Assembly: GCF_033097485.1 (NCBI RefSeq) | Contig: NZ_AP028634.1 | Location: 186,001-250,000 of the forward strand | From: Pyrofollis japonicus | Lineage (GTDB): Archaea; Thermoproteota; Thermoprotei_A; Sulfolobales; Pyrodictiaceae | Direction: 5' to 3' | DNA length: 64,000 bases | Shown: one piece after another, positions 60,564 through 64,000 of the stretch | Layout: every line of letters starts with the position of its first letter | How positions within the stretch are numbered: the stretch's first letter is position 1 | The notes under the pieces: generated by a model | The model's input: the letters and a program-made list of their open reading frames with translations, nothing else | What the model was told of the DNA's origin: nothing | Database searches by the model: none | Program-made: the position numbers and the translations under genes

Positions 60564-61415
60564 TTGAGCAAAGCACTATTAGCTGTCATCGTTGCCGCCG
60601 GGTTAGCTGGCCCAGGGCTCTACGTTGCAACCGTTAACGGCCCTGTAGACAAGATGTGGAAGAGGCTTAGGCTTCTACTCTTCTACGGGCTCGGAGGCTC
60701 CGCGCTACTCGCCCTCGTCGCCGGATGGATGGATCTCGAGACCCTCCTCGTGAGCCTCGTAACCCTTGTCGCTGCTTTCCTTGTTGCCCACGTATTCCTC
60801 GAGACAAGGAGCAGGGATGCCGCCGTAGGGCTCGGCGACGAAGTCGTCCGGGTAAGGGTTTTGAAGAATAGGGGCTTCGCAGCATTCAGCTTCACTGGGA
60901 CCGGCAAGATATATTTATCGGAGTCCCTGCTCAACGTGTTTGACCCTGCCCAGATTGCTGCGATAGTGATGCACGAGAAGGGACACTCTGAAGCACTTCG
61001 CCCACTAACACCCCAGGCCGCGAGCACTGTACTGATCCTCTCGAGCGTGGCAATACTTCTAGGAATGATCAATCTAGTGACGCTAGGAGGCTTTATTGGA
61101 ATAGTTGAGGCGGTAGCTATGTTCCTAGCAGAGTGGGGCTTCTGGGTGACCTATAGCTGGGCCTGGGAGAGCCTCGCAGACATCTATTCCGTGAGAAGGG
61201 TCGGAGCAGCAGCTATCTCGGCCCTCGCAAATATGACTAACGAAGTGCCTGCAAAGCCTACTCTGAAGAGCGTCTACAGAGACTTTGTCGCGGCTCTGCG
61301 TCTTCGCCGCGTACCGGGAGGCGTATTCCTCGCAAACCCTCATCCGAGGCCCGCTTACAGACTCTACGTCATGATGCGAGTACATGCAGAGAGCAAACAG
61401 CCGGTACTCAATTAG
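60564..61415 (+). CDS. M48-family (HtpX-like) membrane metalloprotease
   Basis: 283 residues. Zinc motif HEKGHSE (HExxH) near residue 136 after IAAIVM, and a later WESLADIYSVRR Glu as third ligand. Membrane helices are at the N-terminus (ALLAVIVAAGLAGPGLYVA) and flank the motif (STVLILSSVAILLGMINLV, GFIGIVEAVAMFLAEW). M48 proteases degrade damaged membrane proteins. The start is TTG with GGAGGTT upstream (60547-60553). Confidence 0.87.
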   Translation: MSKALLAVIVAAGLAGPGLYVATVNGPVDKMWKRLRLLLFYGLGGSALLALVAGWMDLETLLVSLVTLVAAFLVAHVFLETRSRDAAVGLGDEVVRVRVLKNRGFAAFSFTGTGKIYLSESLLNVFDPAQIAAIVMHEKGHSEALRPLTPQAASTVLILSSVAILLGMINLVTLGGFIGIVEAVAMFLAEWGFWVTYSWAWESLADIYSVRRVGAAAISALANMTNEVPAKPTLKSVYRDFVAALRLRRVPGGVFLANPHPRPAYRLYVMMRVHAESKQPVLN

Positions 61416-61524
61416 CCTAGCAGAGAACCGGGAAACACAGTACATAAACCAACTCTTTCCATGCCATACTGTGAAGCTATGTTATCTAGATCTTTTACGC
61501 TAAAAACGAGTCCCAACATACTGC

Positions 61525-61890
61525 TTATGCGATTTCGTAGGCGGGGCGCGGTGCAAACTTGACGCGGGCCGGGCCTAGTAGAGCCTCTGCAGCAGACAAC
61601 GCCTCCTCGCCCCAGTACTCGCCCAGGGGGCCTGCGAGCCAGGCACCGAACACAGTTCCATCAAGCACTACGAGGCCGAGCCGGTGCCCAGTGCCGTACT
61701 TTACGCATACGAAGCCCGTGAAGCGCTTCTCCACGAGTTCTTTACCCAGGTAGTCGAATACCCAGCCATCTATCTCCTCTTCTACCCCGGCCCCCTTGCA
61801 GGCGAAGCGGGCCTCTTCGTCGAGGGGTAGGCTTAGAAGACCAGTGTCTATGCCGGTACTTTTTGTCCTAACCTCTACTACCGCAGCCAT
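61525..61890 (-). CDS. Hypothetical protein
   Basis: 121 residues from ATG 61890 (MAAVVEVRTKST); 19 extra residues are possible from 61947. It looks like a small alpha/beta domain: VEVRTKSTGIDTGLLSLPLD, FTGFVCVKYGTGHRLGLVVL, and a helix EEALSAAEALLGPARVKF. No known family or metal site. Convergent with the protease gene. Confidence 0.6.
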   Translation of the reverse strand: MAAVVEVRTKSTGIDTGLLSLPLDEEARFACKGAGVEEEIDGWVFDYLGKELVEKRFTGFVCVKYGTGHRLGLVVLDGTVFGAWLAGPLGEYWGEEALSAAEALLGPARVKFAPRPAYEIA

Positions 61891-61947
61891 GCCCAGACAC
61901 CGGAAGAGGTCTATGCATGGAAGAGGGAGAAGCCCCGGAGGGGGCAA

Positions 61948-62329
61948 TAGCTAGCCCAGTATTACCAGATACTCTTCCCCGGAACAATAGGCAGGGTATA
62001 ACCCGTAACCAGGATGAGCTAAGGCCGCTTCGAGGAGAGCCTTAACGAGTATTTGCTCGCTGCGAAAAGTAGCAGCGTCAGCCAACCCGGCTTACGCCAT
62101 CAGCGCCTCACTGGGCGCCTCGGTCCGGGGTTCGCTTCCGGCGCGTTCATCACTTCACTAGTAGTCTTTGGTCTCCACACGCCTCTTATAAGGATGCCCG
62201 AGGCAGGGGCTTAGGCATATTACTTCCGCGATAAGGGATTGCTTACGTGGTTCAAGCTGTAAGAACTATTTTTCTAGCCGTGCCTTTGCACTCTATCACG
62301 CGAGAGAGGTATAGCGGGGGATATACGTT
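61948..62329. other. 382-bp gap with three GC-rich hairpins; promoter of the BMP importer
   Basis: No gene recognised. Three stem-loops lie close together: CGCTGC/GCAGCG (62058-62077), GCGCC/GGCGC (62103-62118) and CCGG/CCGG (62125-62141). A GGTTCG sequence within the last looks like a tRNA T-arm at first sight but does not form a proper 5-bp stem. The right part is the leader of the BMP gene, ending in a G-rich ribosome site (GCGGGGGAT) before ATG 62330. Confidence 0.4.
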
Positions 62330-63697
62330 ATGAATAAGACTGCTATTATAAGCGCAATTATCCTCATCATTATTATCGCAGGCGTGGCTGTGTACTATGC
62401 CTCAAAGGGCGGCGGCAAGACAACCACTACGAGTACACCAAGTGTGTCGGCCACCGCCTCTCCCACGGCAACCGGCGCAACTAGCACACCCCAGACCAGC
62501 AGCCCAGCCTCCACTACCGCCCCGGCCACAACTACTGCCGCAGGTGAGCGTAACGAGGTCTGTGTCGTATACGATATCGGTGGTAGAGGAGACCTAAGCT
62601 TCAACGACATGGCGTACCTGGGTGCAAGCAAGGCGGCTAAGGACTTCGGCCTCAAGCTGAAAGAGGTTCAGAGTACAAGCGAGTCAGACTATCTCCCCAA
62701 TCTGAGGACGCTGGCGAAGAGCAAGAAGTGTGCAGTTATAGTCGCGGTGGGCTTCCTCATGACTGACGCCGTTAAGAAGGTTGCCGACGAGTACCCTGAC
62801 CAGCTATTCGCTATAATAGACGGCTACATCCCGGACAAGCCTAACGTTCTAAGCGTGTTGTTCAAGGAGCATGAAGGCAGCGCCATAGTCGGCGCCCTGG
62901 CCGGCATGGTGGCGCATCATTACAAGTGCAAGGCTGTAGGCGTAGTGCTTGGAATGGAGATACCGGTTCTCTACAAGTTCGAGGCCGGCTACTACTGGGG
63001 CATAAGGTATGGAGAGAAGATATACGAACAACACACTGGCGAGAAGGTTCAGCCACTAAGAATACTCTACACGTATACAGGTGCCTTCAACGACCCAGCA
63101 CGCGGCAAGACCGCTACTGAGGCACAGCTAGCTAACGGCGCCTGCATCGTCTACAACGTTGCTGGCGCGACCGGCCTAGGCATCTTCGAGGCAGTAGAGG
63201 AGGCTGCGAAGAAGCAGGGCAGGGACATGGGCCCGCCATTCGCGATAGGCGTTGACAGCGACCAGGACTGGATCAAGCCAGGCTTCATAATCGCGAGCAT
63301 GATGAAGAGGGTTGACGTTGGTGTATATACTGCTGTGAAGAGGGCCCTAGACTACTATGCAGGCAAGGTGACAAAGTACGGCGGTATACTCGAGCTAGGC
63401 CTCGCCGAAGGCGGCGTCGGGATGAGCCGCCTAGAGGACCTAGAAACCTTCCTAGAGATCGGTGTACAGGCTGGAAAGATAAAGCCAGAGCAGAAGCAAG
63501 AGATCTACGAGAAGGTCAAGAAGATGAGAGAGCAAATACCGCAGTGGATCTGGGACGAGGCCTACAAGCTACAAGACACGCTTAAGACGAACAAGGACCT
63601 AGAGGTCTATGGCGTGAAGTTCAGCGACATAGAGAAGATGATACCGCTAGACAGCAAAGAGATAGCGAAGCTCAGAGAGATCTTCAAGGTAGGATAA
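62330..63697 (+). CDS. BMP/PnrA-family ABC-transporter substrate-binding lipoprotein-like protein
   Basis: 455 residues. N-terminal helix ([19 protein letters not shown]), then a ~45-residue Thr/Ser/Pro-rich linker, then the basic-membrane-protein domain: [62 protein letters not shown] and [24 protein letters not shown]/PnrA proteins bind nucleosides or similar ligands. No lipobox Cys is seen; the helix is probably the anchor, as in other archaea. The ~100-residue helical C-terminal tail is longer than usual. An ATPase gene follows. Confidence 0.9.
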   Translation: MNKTAIISAIILIIIIAGVAVYYASKGGGKTTTTSTPSVSATASPTATGATSTPQTSSPASTTAPATTTAAGERNEVCVVYDIGGRGDLSFNDMAYLGASKAAKDFGLKLKEVQSTSESDYLPNLRTLAKSKKCAVIVAVGFLMTDAVKKVADEYPDQLFAIIDGYIPDKPNVLSVLFKEHEGSAIVGALAGMVAHHYKCKAVGVVLGMEIPVLYKFEAGYYWGIRYGEKIYEQHTGEKVQPLRILYTYTGAFNDPARGKTATEAQLANGACIVYNVAGATGLGIFEAVEEAAKKQGRDMGPPFAIGVDSDQDWIKPGFIIASMMKRVDVGVYTAVKRALDYYAGKVTKYGGILELGLAEGGVGMSRLEDLETFLEIGVQAGKIKPEQKQEIYEKVKKMREQIPQWIWDEAYKLQDTLKTNKDLEVYGVKFSDIEKMIPLDSKEIAKLREIFKVG

Positions 63698-63739
63698 GGC
63701 CTCTTCTAGTCCATACCGAGGAATCGGGTTACCAAGCAC

Positions 63740-63745
63740 TTTTTT
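63740..63745 (+). terminator. T-run, possible terminator after the BMP gene
   Basis: Six T residues follow GCAC about 43 bases after the stop, in an otherwise AT-rich 100-base spacer. Archaeal termination often uses such T-runs. Partial read-through into the ATPase gene would give more binding protein than transporter. Confidence 0.35.
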
Positions 63746-63801
63746 ACCTAATAGCTCATTTTCCTTATTTTGGCACTTATCACCGACAGGTTGCGAGGGC
63801 C

Positions 63802-64000
63802 TTGGAGGACGCCAAGAACCCTATAGTGCTTATGAAGAGTATTGTCAAGATTTACCCAGATGGTACTGTCGCGCTCCGAGGCGTAGACCTAGCCATATAT
63901 CACGGGGAGATTCTCGGCCTCCTAGGCGAGAACGGTGCAGGAAAGACAACGCTGATGAAGATTCTCTCCGGGTTTCTTCGCCCCACTCGTGGAGAAATAT
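63802..64000 (+). CDS. ABC transporter ATP-binding protein (BMP-importer type), N-terminal fragment
   Basis: The gene runs off the right edge after 66 codons. Visible: [20 protein letters not shown], then Walker [17 protein letters not shown] and [11 protein letters not shown], as in nucleoside or sugar importers of the RbsA/MglA/YufO group (usually two ATPase halves). It follows the substrate-binding protein, so the operon should continue with permease genes. The start is TTG 63802 or ATG 63832 (MKSIVKIYP); the frame stays open upstream of both. Confidence 0.82.
   Translation, partial: MEDAKNPIVLMKSIVKIYPDGTVALRGVDLAIYHGEILGLLGENGAGKTTLMKILSGFLRPTRGEI

Noticed and set aside
62121-62150. Possible tRNA T-arm (GGTTCG within a CCGG stem)
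   Set aside because: The 5-bp stem fails at the third pair, position 58 is not A, and no anticodon or acceptor arm can be folded around it on either strand.
1-64000. CRISPR array, insertion sequence or integrated virus
   Set aside because: No regularly spaced short direct repeats, no transposase or integrase motif and no tRNA-linked duplication were seen; the AT-rich islands contain surface-protein genes rather than mobile-element genes.

Overview
The window reads as chromosome of a hyperthermophilic crenarchaeon, most like the Desulfurococcales/Pyrodictiaceae. The basis is gene content and translation signals, not a marker gene: an ESCRT-III/CdvB protein, a two-gene SufC-SufB/D set, PaREP1, archaeal-type UMP kinase, LysX-like ligase, FHA/VWA regulators with a eukaryote-like kinase and PPP phosphatase, frequent GTG/TTG starts behind GAGGTG-type ribosome sites, and TATA boxes in AT-rich gaps. 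I saw no rRNA, convincing tRNA, insertion sequence or CRISPR array. Most of the window is fairly GC-rich. AT-rich islands at about 3.6-5.5, 7.85-11.4 and 16.65-20.1 kb hold long secreted or membrane-anchored proteins that I cannot assign to families.

Layout. 0-3.6 kb: cut M20 peptidase, an ATPase, small proteins and an M42 aminopeptidase. 3.6-11.4 kb: two large surface-type proteins with small genes between them (tandem DUF2795-like protein, GH16-like fold, PaREP1) and a six-helix membrane protein. 11.4-16.6 kb: a phospho-signalling cluster of membrane Ser/Thr kinase, PPP phosphatase and VWA protein on the minus strand, divergent from a zinc-ribbon/FHA protein. The VWA/FHA pair has the architecture of Sulfolobus ArnB/ArnA. 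16.8-20.1 kb: a giant protein with a class III (pilin-like) N-terminus and a short pilin-like partner. 20.1-28.7 kb: FeoA-type regulator and FeoB, then PadR divergent from a giant MMPL transporter, then a TrmB regulator. 28.7-38.5 kb: DUF234-type ATPase behind a 21-bp palindrome, CdvB, SufCB, a stalked surface protein, membrane PEBP, DUF996-like and lipoate-ligase-like genes, HAD hydrolase. 38.8-44.6 kb: sulfide:quinone oxidoreductase with DUF1641, a nuclease-like/RHH fusion, creatininase, FeMo-co-type protein, GNAT, wHTH regulator. 44.8-53.1 kb: class C beta-lactamase-like hydrolase, GlmU-like enzyme, LysX-like ligase, UMP kinase, ACT-MgtE, NUDIX and ArsA-type ATPase operon. 53.2-64 kb: CstA operon, aminotransferase/dehydrogenase pair, endonuclease IV, ferritin-like protein, M48 protease, and a BMP-type ABC importer cut by the right edge.

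The best candidate for an under-described system is the signalling cluster with its flanking surface loci. Kinase, phosphatase, a VWA protein whose tail carries six T-[K/R]-R-[L/I] motifs, and a phosphothreonine-reading FHA protein lie together between AT-rich surface-structure genes. They could form a self-contained switch for an unknown surface appendage. Two shared promoter elements also stand out. A 19-bp element recurs at 5359-5377 (surface protein promoter) and 44674-44692 (wHTH regulator promoter). An AACAC(G/A)TGTTAA element recurs at 2351-2381 and 55354-55375, before two short two-helix membrane proteins, one of which leads the cstA operon.
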